Assembly (NCBI GenBank): GCA_902526565.1
Contig: CABZLP010000004.1
Span: 16,447-80,446 of the forward strand
From: an uncultured Pelagibacteraceae bacterium
GTDB taxonomy: Bacteria > Pseudomonadota > Alphaproteobacteria > Pelagibacterales > AG-422-B15
Direction of reading: 5' to 3'
DNA: 64,000 nucleotides
The position numbers and the translations under genes were made by a program. Below are positions 43,456 through 53,654 of this stretch, one piece after another. Within the stretch, counting starts at the first letter, position 1. Each line of letters begins with the position of its first letter. The notes under the pieces were generated by a model. The model was not told where the DNA came from, ran no database searches, and saw only the letters and a program-made list of their open reading frames with translations.

Positions 43456-44286
43456 TTAGATATCTAATCCAAAATCTATATTACTAATGCTGTGAGTAAG
43501 TTGGCCTATAGAGATACGGTTCACTTTCGTCTTAGCGTAAGATAAAAGGTTCTTTAAATTTATTTTTCCTGATGCTTCACATTCAAATCTACCATTAACT
43601 ATTTTTAGACAAGTCTTTACTTGGACAGGGGTCATGTTATCTAATAAAACTACATCAACTTTTTCATTAATTATTTCTTTAAGTTGATTAAAATTATCTA
43701 CTTCAACTGTAATTTTTTTATTTCGACTCTTCAGCCTGAGTTTACGTATGCACTCTTTAATGTCAGCATTTTTACTCAAATGATTGTCTTTAATAAAAAA
43801 AAAATCATCCAGTGTTTCTCTATTAACATAAGCCCCTCCAATTGTTAGTGCATATTTTTCAAGCTTACGAATGCCAGGAATAGTTTTACGTGTAGAATAT
43901 ATTTTTGAGCCATATGGATTAGCTATATCTGAAAATTCTTTCGCTTTGGACGCGACGCCAGACATTAAGCCTAAAAAGTTAAGAGCAGTTCTTTCTGCGG
44001 TTAAAATGTTTTGCGTTTTTCCTGAAATTGTAATTATTTTATCTCCCTTGTTAGCCAGTTCACCGTCTTTTTTCAGGATACTAATTTTTACCGACTTATC
44101 TAACTTTTCGAAGGCTTGCTTAGCAAATTTGGTACCACATATAACAGCCTTTTCTTTAACGACAATAGTTGCTTTTGACAAAGAGGATTTAGGTATTAAT
44201 ACTTTTGATGTTACATCACCTTCTCTTCCTGCATCTTCCAAGAGTGCAGAGTGTACTAGTTGATTTATATATTTTTTAGTTAACAA
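43456..44286 (-). CDS. nadC: Nicotinate-nucleotide pyrophosphorylase (carboxylating)
   Basis: ALLEDAGREGDVTSKVL; ILTAERTALNFLGLMSGVASKA; STRKTIPGIRKLEKYALTIGG. Confidence 0.96.
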   Translation of the reverse strand: MLTKKYINQLVHSALLEDAGREGDVTSKVLIPKSSLSKATIVVKEKAVICGTKFAKQAFEKLDKSVKISILKKDGELANKGDKIITISGKTQNILTAERTALNFLGLMSGVASKAKEFSDIANPYGSKIYSTRKTIPGIRKLEKYALTIGGAYVNRETLDDFFFIKDNHLSKNADIKECIRKLRLKSRNKKITVEVDNFNQLKEIINEKVDVVLLDNMTPVQVKTCLKIVNGRFECEASGKINLKNLLSYAKTKVNRISIGQLTHSISNIDFGLDI

Positions 44287-45889
44287 TTTGTTTACGATTT
44301 TTATTATCTGCCAAATTTAATATTTCATTTATTTTGTTGTCTATATCTGAGAATTTTATATCAAAATGCAATACATAATTCTCATCTGCATTTTGATAGT
44401 CAGATCTTAAGTGACATCCTCTACTTTCTTTTCTCAAATAAGCACCAATAATAATAAACTTACTTACGAGTATCATATCATTTAGTTTTGCAGAAAGCCC
44501 CTTCGATTCTCTTTCGATCTTAAGAATATCATGAAGTCCTCTTATAATTGAGCTATGGTTCCTTACAATACCGACATTCCTCATCATTGAAGAACGAAGT
44601 TGCCATATATATTTCTTCGCTCTGATCTTATTTTTAGTTTTTTCTTTATACATTCTAATAAAATCAGGATTAATATTATTTATTTTTTTTATTGGTGAAC
44701 TATTAATATTTTTTGCAACAATTCTTCCAAATACCATTGATTCAAGTAGTGAATTAGAAGCTAGACGATTTGCGCCATGTATGCCTGTTGCCGCAACTTC
44801 ACCACAACACCAAAGCCCTTCTACTGAAGTTTTTCCGTCCAAGTCTGTTTTAACTCCTCCTATATGATAGTGAGCAACTGGAAGTATTGGCAGTAAATCT
44901 ATTTTTGGATTAAGTCCTGCTTCTTGACAATATGAGGCAACTTGTGGGTATTTTACCTCAAACTTACTACTGACTTTACGACAATCAAGAAAGACTGAGT
45001 TTCCTTGCTCTATTTGCTTAAATAAATTTTGAGCAACCAGGTCTCTAGGTGCCAACTCATTTTCTGGATGAACTCCGAGCATAAATCTCTCTTCATTTTG
45101 ATTTACTAGGTAAGCTCCATCACCTCTAATTGCTTCGGTCGCAAGTGGAGTAGGGTCCAAACCGAAATCAAGTCCTGTTGGATGGAATTGAATAAATTCC
45201 ATATCTGTCAACACTGCACCCGCTTGTGCAGCAAGGGCTATTCCCTCACCATAAGAACTTCTTGGGTTAGTTGTATTAGCAAATATTCCTCCAAGTCCCC
45301 CAGTAGCAAGCACAACATTTGAGCATTCGATAACAACATGATTATCTGGAACATTTTCTTGAACTAATCTTCCAATAACTCCATGTATCATGTTATTTTC
45401 TGACATAATTCTATCAATTGAGACGTTTTCTAAAACAGTAATATTATCACTTTCACTGACTTTTTTTATTAAGCCTCTCATAATTTCAATACCAGAACTA
45501 TCACCTTTTGATCTTAATATTCGGTTTCTGCTATGAGCAGCTTCAAGTCCTAAGTCAAACGATCCGTCATTATTTTTATCAAAGTTTACACCAATGTTCT
45601 CAAGATCATTTATAATACTCTCTGCCTCAGTGACGACCTTCAGAATGACATTCTTGTCAGCTAGACCTTTTGCAGTTGTTAAGGTATCTTCAACATGACT
45701 TTCAACACTGTCGTTAATTCCCACTGCTGCAGCAATACCACCTTGTGCCCATATACTAGAGGTATTCATGCCTAAAGTACTTTTTGTTATAACACATACT
45801 TTTCGTGGTGCTAGGTTTAGTGCTACGGTTAATCCAGCAACTCCGCCACCGACAATAACCACATCTGGTCTATAAATAGAGTCAGCCAT
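44276..45889 (-). CDS. nadB: L-aspartate oxidase
   Basis: VVIVGGGVAGLTVALNLAP; SSIWAQGGIAAAVG; FIQFHPTGLDFG; CCGEVAATGIHGANRLASNSLLE. Confidence 0.96.
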   Translation of the reverse strand: MADSIYRPDVVIVGGGVAGLTVALNLAPRKVCVITKSTLGMNTSSIWAQGGIAAAVGINDSVESHVEDTLTTAKGLADKNVILKVVTEAESIINDLENIGVNFDKNNDGSFDLGLEAAHSRNRILRSKGDSSGIEIMRGLIKKVSESDNITVLENVSIDRIMSENNMIHGVIGRLVQENVPDNHVVIECSNVVLATGGLGGIFANTTNPRSSYGEGIALAAQAGAVLTDMEFIQFHPTGLDFGLDPTPLATEAIRGDGAYLVNQNEERFMLGVHPENELAPRDLVAQNLFKQIEQGNSVFLDCRKVSSKFEVKYPQVASYCQEAGLNPKIDLLPILPVAHYHIGGVKTDLDGKTSVEGLWCCGEVAATGIHGANRLASNSLLESMVFGRIVAKNINSSPIKKINNINPDFIRMYKEKTKNKIRAKKYIWQLRSSMMRNVGIVRNHSSIIRGLHDILKIERESKGLSAKLNDMILVSKFIIIGAYLRKESRGCHLRSDYQNADENYVLHFDIKFSDIDNKINEILNLADNKNRKQIVN

Positions 45890-45891
45890 AA

Positions 45892-46911
45892 TTAGCTTCT
45901 TCCAATTTCCAACATTCGATCTATTGATAAGCGAGCTCGGTTAATAATATCTTCATCTACTTCTATTTGAAATTGATTAAAACGAATTGCGTCGTATATT
46001 TTTTTTAGAGAGATTCTTTTCATATGTGGGCATAGATTACACGGCCTTACAAACTCAACATCAGGATTTTCAATGGCCACATTATCACTCATAGAGCATT
46101 CAGTGACCATTATTACTTTTTGTGGTTGATTGTCCTTTACATAATTACTCATGCCAGCTGTAGATCCTGCAAAATCACTAACTGCCACTACTTCTGGAGA
46201 GCACTCAGGATGAGCGAGCACAACGATGTCTTTATGTTGTTCTTTATAGGCCAATATTTCTTGTGCTGTAAATCTTTCATGCACTTCACATCGTCCTTTC
46301 CATGAAATAATTTTTACATTTGTTTGTGCGGCGACATTTTTCGCTAAAAATTCATCAGGTAAAAATATAACACTATCTGTTCCAAGTGCTTCTACTACTT
46401 TCTTTGCGTTACCAGATGTGCAACAAACATCTGTTTCAGCTTTTACTTCAGCAGACGTATTGACATATGTAACGACTGGAACTCCAGGATATTTTTGTTT
46501 TAATAATCTAATATCTTCAGCAGTAATTGAATCTGCAAGTGAACATCCTGCCCTTGCATCCGGTATTAGAACATTTTTGTTTGGGCTTAAAATTTTTGCA
46601 GTTTCTGCCATAAAATGAACTCCACAAACAATTATTGTTTCAGCTTTTGAATCTCTAGCTTCATAAGCAAGCTTTAGGGAGTCTCCTACAATATCGGAAA
46701 CACAATGAAATATTTCAGGTGTCTGATAGTTATGTGTAAGAATAGCAATATTTTTTTCTTTTTTGAGTTTATTGATCTCATGAATCAGCGGCGCATGAAA
46801 TGGCCATTCCACAGCAGGGATTACTTTTTCAACTCCTTTGTAGAGTTCAGCTGTGGCATTTTGAACTTCAGGAGTAAAATTTGAGGGATATTTTAATTCT
46901 TCGTTTAACAT
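45892..46911 (-). CDS. nadA: Quinolinate synthase
   Basis: [63 protein letters not shown]. Confidence 0.97.
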   Translation of the reverse strand: MLNEELKYPSNFTPEVQNATAELYKGVEKVIPAVEWPFHAPLIHEINKLKKEKNIAILTHNYQTPEIFHCVSDIVGDSLKLAYEARDSKAETIIVCGVHFMAETAKILSPNKNVLIPDARAGCSLADSITAEDIRLLKQKYPGVPVVTYVNTSAEVKAETDVCCTSGNAKKVVEALGTDSVIFLPDEFLAKNVAAQTNVKIISWKGRCEVHERFTAQEILAYKEQHKDIVVLAHPECSPEVVAVSDFAGSTAGMSNYVKDNQPQKVIMVTECSMSDNVAIENPDVEFVRPCNLCPHMKRISLKKIYDAIRFNQFQIEVDEDIINRARLSIDRMLEIGRS

Positions 46912-47001
46912 ATATTATTATTTTATTATCTATTATTACAATTATAGTTAAATGTATATATTTCAACAACACAACTTATCCCTAAAAAAACAGGGAAATT
47001 T

Positions 47002-47087
47002 GCCGTCGTGCTGGAATTGGTAGACAGGCTGGTTTGAGGGATCAGTGAACATAGTTCGTGAGAGTTCGAGTCTCTCCGACGGCACCA
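47002..47087 (+). tRNA. tRNA-Leu (anticodon GAG)
   Basis: gccgtcgtgctggaattggtagacaggctggtttgagggatcag...gagagttcgagtctctccgacggcacca; long variable arm, encoded CCA. Confidence 0.95.
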
Positions 47088-47119
47088 AAATAAAGATATG
47101 ATATAAATAAGCTTAAGTT

Positions 47120-48004
47120 ATGAATATTTTATTTATAGGACCTACAAGAATTGGAGATACTATCTTAGCATCATCAATAATAAATTTCTTAATTGATCAA
47201 AATAAAAATTCTAAATTCACTATTGTTACTAGTCCATTTTCTAGAGATCTTTATGAAAAAATGCCTAATCTTGAAAAAATTATTGTAATAAATAAAAAAA
47301 AATATGGTCTACATTGGTTAAATATTTGGCGTTCTTGTATATTTAAAAAATGGGATTTAGTTATTGATTTAAGGTCATCAATTATAGCTTATTTATTGTT
47401 CACAAAATCTCGAAAAATTTTTAAGGGTAATGATAATTCTCATAAAATAATTCAATTCACAAATTTCCTAAAGACTTCAAAAAAAATTTCCCCCTTAATT
47501 TGGTCTGACTCTATCGATGAAGCTGAAAGTAATAATAAAATTAAAAATGAGGGTCCTTTTATAGCAGTAGCGCCATATTCAAATTGGAGACAAAAAGATT
47601 GGTCAATCGAAAAGTATATAGAATTATTTAAAAACGACTTTTTTAAAAATTATACTCTGATATTAACAGGCATATCAAAAGATATTCCAAATATCGAAAA
47701 ATTTAATAAATTAATGAACGATCCATCACTAAGTATTATCAATTTATTTGATTGGGGAAATTTGCGACATATGATACCTATCTTCAAAAAATGTAATTTC
47801 TTTATTGGAAGTGACAGTGGACTTATGCATCTCGCTGCGTCAACAAAATGCAAAACATTCGCTCTTTTTGGACCCACAAACGAAATTGTTTACGGACCGT
47901 GGGGAGATCACAAAATTATCAAATCACATGATTATCCAGCAACTGATGATCCTCTTAATTTATCTGTTGAAAAAGTACTAAATATAATTAAGAAAGAAAT
48001 ATGA
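47120..48004 (+). CDS. Glycosyltransferase family 9 (heptosyltransferase-like)
   Basis: MNILFIGPTRIGDTILASSIINFL; FIGSDSGLMHLAASTKCKTFALFGPTNEIVYGPWG. Confidence 0.87.
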   Translation: MNILFIGPTRIGDTILASSIINFLIDQNKNSKFTIVTSPFSRDLYEKMPNLEKIIVINKKKYGLHWLNIWRSCIFKKWDLVIDLRSSIIAYLLFTKSRKIFKGNDNSHKIIQFTNFLKTSKKISPLIWSDSIDEAESNNKIKNEGPFIAVAPYSNWRQKDWSIEKYIELFKNDFFKNYTLILTGISKDIPNIEKFNKLMNDPSLSIINLFDWGNLRHMIPIFKKCNFFIGSDSGLMHLAASTKCKTFALFGPTNEIVYGPWGDHKIIKSHDYPATDDPLNLSVEKVLNIIKKEI

Positions 48005-49314
48005 TGATTGATCTTATTCTAGAGAATGGAAAAGTTGTATCGCACAATAAAGTTAGTAATACTGACATAGCAATAAAAAATGGAAAAATATTCAAGATCG
48101 GCAACTTGAGTAAAGAAAAGTCAAAAGAAAGATTTAACGCCTCAGGACTCCATATTTTACCAGGTGTTTTTGATACTCAAGTACACTTTAGAGAGCCAGG
48201 AAACACAAAAAAAGAAGACTTAAAATCAGGTAGCTTCGCAGCTGTTGCCGGGGGCGTTACATCTGTATTTGATATGCCTAACAATAAGCCGAGTATTACG
48301 ACAAAGTCATTATTTACAAAAAAATTAGGAATGGCAAAAAATAGAATGGTTTGTAATTATGCCTTTTACTTTGGAGCGGAGAAAGACAATATCGCTGAAA
48401 TTAAAAAAGTTGAGAAACTCAGAGGATGTTGTGGTATAAAAGTATTTGTAGGATCTTCCACGGGTACATTACTAGTATCAAACCATAAAGACATTCAAAA
48501 TATAATGAAAAATACTAAGAAAATGATTTCATTCCATTCTGAAGATGAAGATCTATTAAATATAAGAAAGAAATATATTAAAAACCTCCAGCCTAGTTCA
48601 CATCAAGTATGGAGAAATGTTGAGACTGCAATTAAATCGACAAAAAATCTAATTAAATCTGCAAATATAACAAAAAAGAAAATTCATATTTTACATATTA
48701 CAACTGCTGATGAAGTAAAATTACTTCTAAGAAATAGAAAATATATAACTTTCGAGGTGACCCCTCAGCATTTAGTATTGTCGTCGCCTGATTGTTACAA
48801 AAAAATTGGTACATATGCGCAGATGAATCCACCAATTAGAGGAAATAAGCATAGGGCATATCTAAGAAAGACTCTCAAAGAAGGCAAAATTGATGTGATT
48901 GGTTCTGATCATGCTCCTCATTTAAAATCTGAAAAGAATAAATCTTATCCTAATAGTCCCTCAGGAATGCCGGGCGTACAAACACTATTACCTATTTTAT
49001 TAAATGAAGTTTCAAAAAAAATGATCTCTATTATGGATGTCGTTAAAATGACTAGTTTTAATCCAAGAAAAATCTTCAAAATTAAGAATAAAGGTTTAAT
49101 TAAAGTTGGATTTGATGCAGATATTACCATTGTTGATTTAAATAAAGAAAAGAAAGTACTTAATAAAGATATGAAAAGTAAATGTGGCTGGTCACCTTTT
49201 CACGGAGTAAAATTAATCGGTTGGCCTATAGGTACAATTGTTAATGGAGAAAAAGTTTTTTGGAATAATAAAATTATAAAAAATGTTTATGGCAAGCCAA
49301 TAGAGTTTAATTAA
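48001..49314 (+). CDS. Dihydroorotase / amidohydrolase
   Basis: LPGVFDTQVHFREPGNTKKEDLKSGSFAAVAGGVTSVFDMPNN; DVIGSDHAPH. Confidence 0.9.
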   Translation: MMIDLILENGKVVSHNKVSNTDIAIKNGKIFKIGNLSKEKSKERFNASGLHILPGVFDTQVHFREPGNTKKEDLKSGSFAAVAGGVTSVFDMPNNKPSITTKSLFTKKLGMAKNRMVCNYAFYFGAEKDNIAEIKKVEKLRGCCGIKVFVGSSTGTLLVSNHKDIQNIMKNTKKMISFHSEDEDLLNIRKKYIKNLQPSSHQVWRNVETAIKSTKNLIKSANITKKKIHILHITTADEVKLLLRNRKYITFEVTPQHLVLSSPDCYKKIGTYAQMNPPIRGNKHRAYLRKTLKEGKIDVIGSDHAPHLKSEKNKSYPNSPSGMPGVQTLLPILLNEVSKKMISIMDVVKMTSFNPRKIFKIKNKGLIKVGFDADITIVDLNKEKKVLNKDMKSKCGWSPFHGVKLIGWPIGTIVNGEKVFWNNKIIKNVYGKPIEFN

Positions 49315-50087
49315 CTTTTAGCTATAAACGACGAATTTTTAAAACTAGGTTTACCATATTTCATTATTTTTCTATCGAGTGTTTTTATGCGACCTCCAGC
49401 ATATCTTAAAATTGCATCACCAGCAGCAATGTCCCATTCCATAGTCCTGCCATATCTTGGATAAATATTAGCAGTGCCATCTGCGATATAGCATAATTTA
49501 ATTGAACTACCTGTTCTTATGATCTTATTAGCATTAAATTTCTTGAATACTGTCTTCTTGGCTTCCAGTATTTTCTCTTTTGATAAGCCATGAGAGCGGC
49601 TAAATACCAAAATATTCTTCTTTCTTTTTTTAACCTTAATAATTTTTATATTTTTTAGTTTCCCCTTTTGATCAAACTTAGCAAAATATGATTTTTTATT
49701 CTTAGTATAATAAAATTTATTCTTAGCAGGCATGTAGATTAAACCATAAATAGGTACTTTATTAATAACTAGGGCAATATTTACTGTAAATTCGCCATTA
49801 CCCTTAAGAAATTCTTTGGTTCCGTCTAGTGGGTCAACAAGCCAAAAGATTTTTTTATTTCTAATTTGACTATTATCCAATTCCTCTGAAACAATAGGAA
49901 TTTTTGGAAAATACTTTTTTAATCCTTTGCATATTATAGCGTTTGCTTTTAAATCAGCGTTAGTCACAGGGCTATTATCTGATTTAAGCTTTTTTGTAAC
50001 TTTTTTATTGTAAATTCTTACAATTTCCTGTCCTGCATTAAATGCCAAAGTAATTAATATTTGGGATTTATTATCGTCTATAATCAT
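49311..50087 (-). CDS. cysQ: 3'(2'),5'-bisphosphate nucleotidase CysQ-like inositol monophosphatase family
   Basis: KSDNSPVTNADLKANAII; FWLVDPLDGTKEFLKGNGEFTVNIALV; EWDIAAGDAILRYAGG. Confidence 0.9.
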   Translation of the reverse strand: MIIDDNKSQILITLAFNAGQEIVRIYNKKVTKKLKSDNSPVTNADLKANAIICKGLKKYFPKIPIVSEELDNSQIRNKKIFWLVDPLDGTKEFLKGNGEFTVNIALVINKVPIYGLIYMPAKNKFYYTKNKKSYFAKFDQKGKLKNIKIIKVKKRKKNILVFSRSHGLSKEKILEAKKTVFKKFNANKIIRTGSSIKLCYIADGTANIYPRYGRTMEWDIAAGDAILRYAGGRIKTLDRKIMKYGKPSFKNSSFIAKS

Positions 50088-50141
50088 TTTTAACTAGTTT
50101 TTGAAGATTAGACAATATGACAAATATATTATACATACCAA

Positions 50142-51254
50142 TTGAATCTAATAACTATTATGCAAAGTACAACATCTGAAATAAGAAATAAAAAGCCTAC
50201 AGTGGTAGCCATGTCAGGAGGTGTAGACTCTTCCGTTGCAGCAGCCTTAATGAAGAAAGAGAACGATAATGTTATTGGAGTTACATTAAGGTTATATGAC
50301 GAAAAGAAAATTTCCAAATCAAAGTCCTGTTGTTCGGGTGTAGATATAATAGACGCTAAGAAGATTGCTAATGATATTGCTATCCCACATTACGTATTAG
50401 ACTATGAGGAAATATTTAGAAAAAACGTAATACAGCCTTTTATTAACGACTATGAAAAAGGTCACACACCTATTCCATGCATTAATTGCAATGAAAAAGT
50501 TAAATTTTTAGATCTTATTGAATTTGCAAAAAGTTTAAATGCAAAGAGTTTAGTAACCGGTCACTATATAAAAAAAATTAGAGTAAAAGATGAGTGGAGA
50601 TTGTATATTCCAGCGGACATTGACCGTGATCAATCTTATTTTTTATTCACAACAAAAAAAAAGGATCTTGATTTTTTAGATTTTCCACTTGGTTATCATA
50701 AGAAAGATGAAATAAGAAATATAGCAAAGAATTTAGATTTTCATTTATATGACAAAAAAGATAGCCAGGATATTTGTTTTATTCCGGATGGCAATTATAA
50801 AAATTTTATTAAAGGCAGTGTTAAAGGTTCAAGAGGAGATATTGTTGATACCGAGGGCAGAGTACTTAATTCACATGAAGGTATTCATAACTTTACAGTT
50901 GGACAAAGAAGAGGTTTGGGAGTTTCAGAGAAAAATCCTTTATATGTTAAAGAAATAATTGCAGAAAAAAATCGAGTTATAGTCGCTGCAAAAGAGGAAG
51001 TAAAATCCTCAACTTTAACTGTTGGTAAATTAAATCTTCTTTCGGACATCCGTAATCTCAATATATATGTAAGAGTAAGGTCTACTGGAAGTTTATTAAA
51101 ATCAGAAATAGATATTCAATCAGATAATAAAGCAATAGTAAATTTATCAAAACCAGAAGAAGCAGTTTCTCCTGGTCAAGCATGTGTCTTTTATAACAAA
51201 GATGAATATGGAACACGTCTCTTGGGCGGTGGGTGGATCCAGTCGACAAAATAA
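50142..51254 (+). CDS. mnmA: tRNA-specific 2-thiouridylase
   Basis: VVAMSGGVDSSVAAALMKKE; TPIPCINCNEKVKF; SQDICFIPDGNYKNFI; FTVGQRRGLGV. Confidence 0.97.
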   Translation: MNLITIMQSTTSEIRNKKPTVVAMSGGVDSSVAAALMKKENDNVIGVTLRLYDEKKISKSKSCCSGVDIIDAKKIANDIAIPHYVLDYEEIFRKNVIQPFINDYEKGHTPIPCINCNEKVKFLDLIEFAKSLNAKSLVTGHYIKKIRVKDEWRLYIPADIDRDQSYFLFTTKKKDLDFLDFPLGYHKKDEIRNIAKNLDFHLYDKKDSQDICFIPDGNYKNFIKGSVKGSRGDIVDTEGRVLNSHEGIHNFTVGQRRGLGVSEKNPLYVKEIIAEKNRVIVAAKEEVKSSTLTVGKLNLLSDIRNLNIYVRVRSTGSLLKSEIDIQSDNKAIVNLSKPEEAVSPGQACVFYNKDEYGTRLLGGGWIQSTK

Positions 51255-51280
51255 TTAATTCGTATATTATGTCATTCTTT

Positions 51281-51357
51281 GGCGGGGTAGCTCAGTTGGT
51301 TAGAGCGGAGGAATCATAATCCTTAGGTCGGGGGTTCAAATCCCTCTCCCGCTACCA
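51281..51357 (+). tRNA. tRNA with CAT anticodon (elongator Met-like)
   Basis: ggcggggtagctcagttggttagagcggaggaatcataatccttaggtcgggggttcaaatccctctcccgctacca; loop ATCATAA. Confidence 0.93.
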
Positions 51358-51374
51358 AACTAAATTCAACTATA

Positions 51375-52523
51375 TTATAATTTTAAATATTCAAGAACTT
51401 TTAATTCCCAAGAATATTCCTTTCTAGCTCTTACTCTTCCATTTTCTCCCAATTGATTTCTTAACTTTTCGTTGCTAAGCAATATATCAATGTTTTTTGT
51501 AATATTATCTTGATTACCTTCTTCACAGAGCAATCCTGTTTTATTGTCAATTATTGCATCTGATATTCCCCCACTGGTAGTTCCAATACTAGCAATACCA
51601 TGAAAGGCAGCATCAATAAAAACCATACCAAATCCCTCAACAGACTCACCAACAGTGCTTGGTGTCATTATGAATACGTCAGAGTTTTGTAAGACTAATG
51701 ACTTTTCTGGTTCTGTAATCCAGCCTAGAAAAATTACATATTCCTCCAAGCATAAACTTTTTACATACCTCTTAATTTCCTCAAGATACGGACCCCTTCC
51801 AGCGACGAGATAAATCATATTTGGAAACTTAGATTTTAGTTTTGCTACAGCATTGATTACAAACTTATGTCCTTTTCTTTTTTCAACTCGTGCTAGAGTA
51901 GAGATAATTGGGTTTGATTTACCAATAATAGAGCGAACACTATCTCGATCCTCGTCTTGTATAAAGTCCTCATATACATCAATTCCTGGGTGAATAATTG
52001 TAATTTTATCAGTAGACATTCTTAACGAAGCTATCATCAAGTCTCTTGTATAAGTGGAGTTAGCAGCAATGATATTACAATTTTTATAAGAGTTAATTAT
52101 CCTTCTTTTTTTTACATTGAAGTAGCCATAAAAACTATCAAAATATTTTTTTGGTATTTCAGTTCCATGAGCAAGTGCAATTATTTTTTTAGTTATATTA
52201 TTTAGATACTCTACACTTTTCCATGAGTCTGCGTAGATCGCTTCAACTTCGTATTTTTTTAAATATTTTTTTAAATACCTAGCTTTTCGCCTTCTTCTAA
52301 GTGGCTTCCAGCCGTGAAATCTAATGATCTTATATTTCTGTTTACTATCTTCAGACTCTTTTTTCCCATCAGCTAGGACTAATACATTCTTACCAGCATT
52401 ACTCATTGCTTCTGCCATACCTGTCATCAAGGATTCAATACCTCCAATTTTAGGAGCAAAACATTGTGTAGTGATTATTATCACAGATGAAATTTTATTG
52501 TTTCCACTTAATCGAACAGCCAA
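51375..52523 (-). CDS. Glycosyltransferase family 4
   Basis: FAPKIGGIESLMTGMAEAMSNAGKNVLVLADG; ISTLARVEKRKGHKFVINAVAKLK; EGFGMVFIDAAFHGIASIGTTSGG. Confidence 0.9.
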   Translation of the reverse strand: MAVRLSGNNKISSVIIITTQCFAPKIGGIESLMTGMAEAMSNAGKNVLVLADGKKESEDSKQKYKIIRFHGWKPLRRRRKARYLKKYLKKYEVEAIYADSWKSVEYLNNITKKIIALAHGTEIPKKYFDSFYGYFNVKKRRIINSYKNCNIIAANSTYTRDLMIASLRMSTDKITIIHPGIDVYEDFIQDEDRDSVRSIIGKSNPIISTLARVEKRKGHKFVINAVAKLKSKFPNMIYLVAGRGPYLEEIKRYVKSLCLEEYVIFLGWITEPEKSLVLQNSDVFIMTPSTVGESVEGFGMVFIDAAFHGIASIGTTSGGISDAIIDNKTGLLCEEGNQDNITKNIDILLSNEKLRNQLGENGRVRARKEYSWELKVLEYLKL

Positions 52524-53055
52524 TGCTAGGTGTTTGAACTTTTGGCCCTATGCCTGTTTCAGCTATTTGTATCATCGCCTCCAGAAGTTCTTTTTTAACG
52601 TTCGGAATAAGTTGTTGTTGTGAAGCTTCAAGCCTACCTCGATACTGAAGTTCATTTTTATCATTGAAACCAAAAAAGTCAGGGGTACATACTGCATCAT
52701 ACATTTTACCAGTATCTTGCGTTTCGTCATATACATAAGGAAAAGAAAATTTATTAATTTTCGCAAAAAGTTTCATATTTTCAAATGAGTCTTCAGCCCC
52801 GTATTTAGGATCATTGACGTCATTAGACATGATTGCAATCACGCCAATACCCTTATCTTTTATAAAATTGCAGTCCTCAACTATTCTTCCAATTACTGAT
52901 TTCACGTAAGGGCAATGATTGCAAATAAACATAACCAAGGTGCCGTTAGTCCCTTTAATATCACCAAATTTGTAATTTTTATTGTCTGTGCCAAGTAAAT
53001 TAAAGTCTGGTGCGATCCAACCAAAATCACAAATAGGAGTTTCTAATGCAACCAT
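52495..53055 (-). CDS. Thioredoxin-fold protein (AhpC/TSA or ResA-like)
   Basis: LVMFICNHCPYVKSVIGRIV (CxxC); YVYDETQDTGKMYDAVCTPDFFGFN. Confidence 0.88.
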   Translation of the reverse strand: MVALETPICDFGWIAPDFNLLGTDNKNYKFGDIKGTNGTLVMFICNHCPYVKSVIGRIVEDCNFIKDKGIGVIAIMSNDVNDPKYGAEDSFENMKLFAKINKFSFPYVYDETQDTGKMYDAVCTPDFFGFNDKNELQYRGRLEASQQQLIPNVKKELLEAMIQIAETGIGPKVQTPSIGCSIKWKQ

Positions 53056-53123
53056 AATTTTCTTCAGTTTTTGTCGATAAAAGATACTATATATTTAAAC
53101 GACATTTTATTAAATAAAAACCT

Positions 53124-53654
53124 ATGATTTACTCACTTGGAGATAGACAATTAAATAGAGATAATTTGGATTTTTGGGTAGCTCCTAATGCGGCGATAAT
53201 TGGTGATGTAACACTTAAAAAAAATGCAAGCGTATGGTTTGGTGCCATATTAAGAGGTGACAATGATCCAATTATTTTAGGAGAAAATTCTAATATTCAA
53301 GATAATTCTGTTTGCCACACAGACGATGGCATGCCTCTTACCATAGGTGATAATGTAACTGTAGGCCATAAAGTTATTCTTCATAGTTGTACTGTGGGTA
53401 ATAACTCTCTAATCGGCATGGGGTCTACTGTTTTAAATAAAGCAAAAATTGGAAATAATTGTCTTTTGGGAGCGAATTCCCTGGTTACTGAAGGAAAAGA
53501 GTTTCCAGATAATTCACTAATTGTCGGCTCACCCGCAAAAGTGAAACGAGAGTTGACAGATATGGAAAAAAAGATAATTGAATTAAGTGCTTTGCACTAC
53601 GTTGAAAATATGAAAAAATTTAAAGAAAATTTAAAAGAAGACAATATTGCATGA
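53124..53654 (+). CDS. Gamma-carbonic anhydrase family hexapeptide-repeat protein
   Basis: VWFGAILRGDNDPIILGENSNIQDNSVCHTDDGMPLTIGDNVTVGHKVILHSCTVGNNSLIGMGSTVL. Confidence 0.94.
   Translation: MIYSLGDRQLNRDNLDFWVAPNAAIIGDVTLKKNASVWFGAILRGDNDPIILGENSNIQDNSVCHTDDGMPLTIGDNVTVGHKVILHSCTVGNNSLIGMGSTVLNKAKIGNNCLLGANSLVTEGKEFPDNSLIVGSPAKVKRELTDMEKKIIELSALHYVENMKKFKENLKEDNIA

Noticed and set aside
43871-44263. 130-aa plus-strand ORF inside nadC
   Set aside because: Fully antisense to nadC; no family signature.
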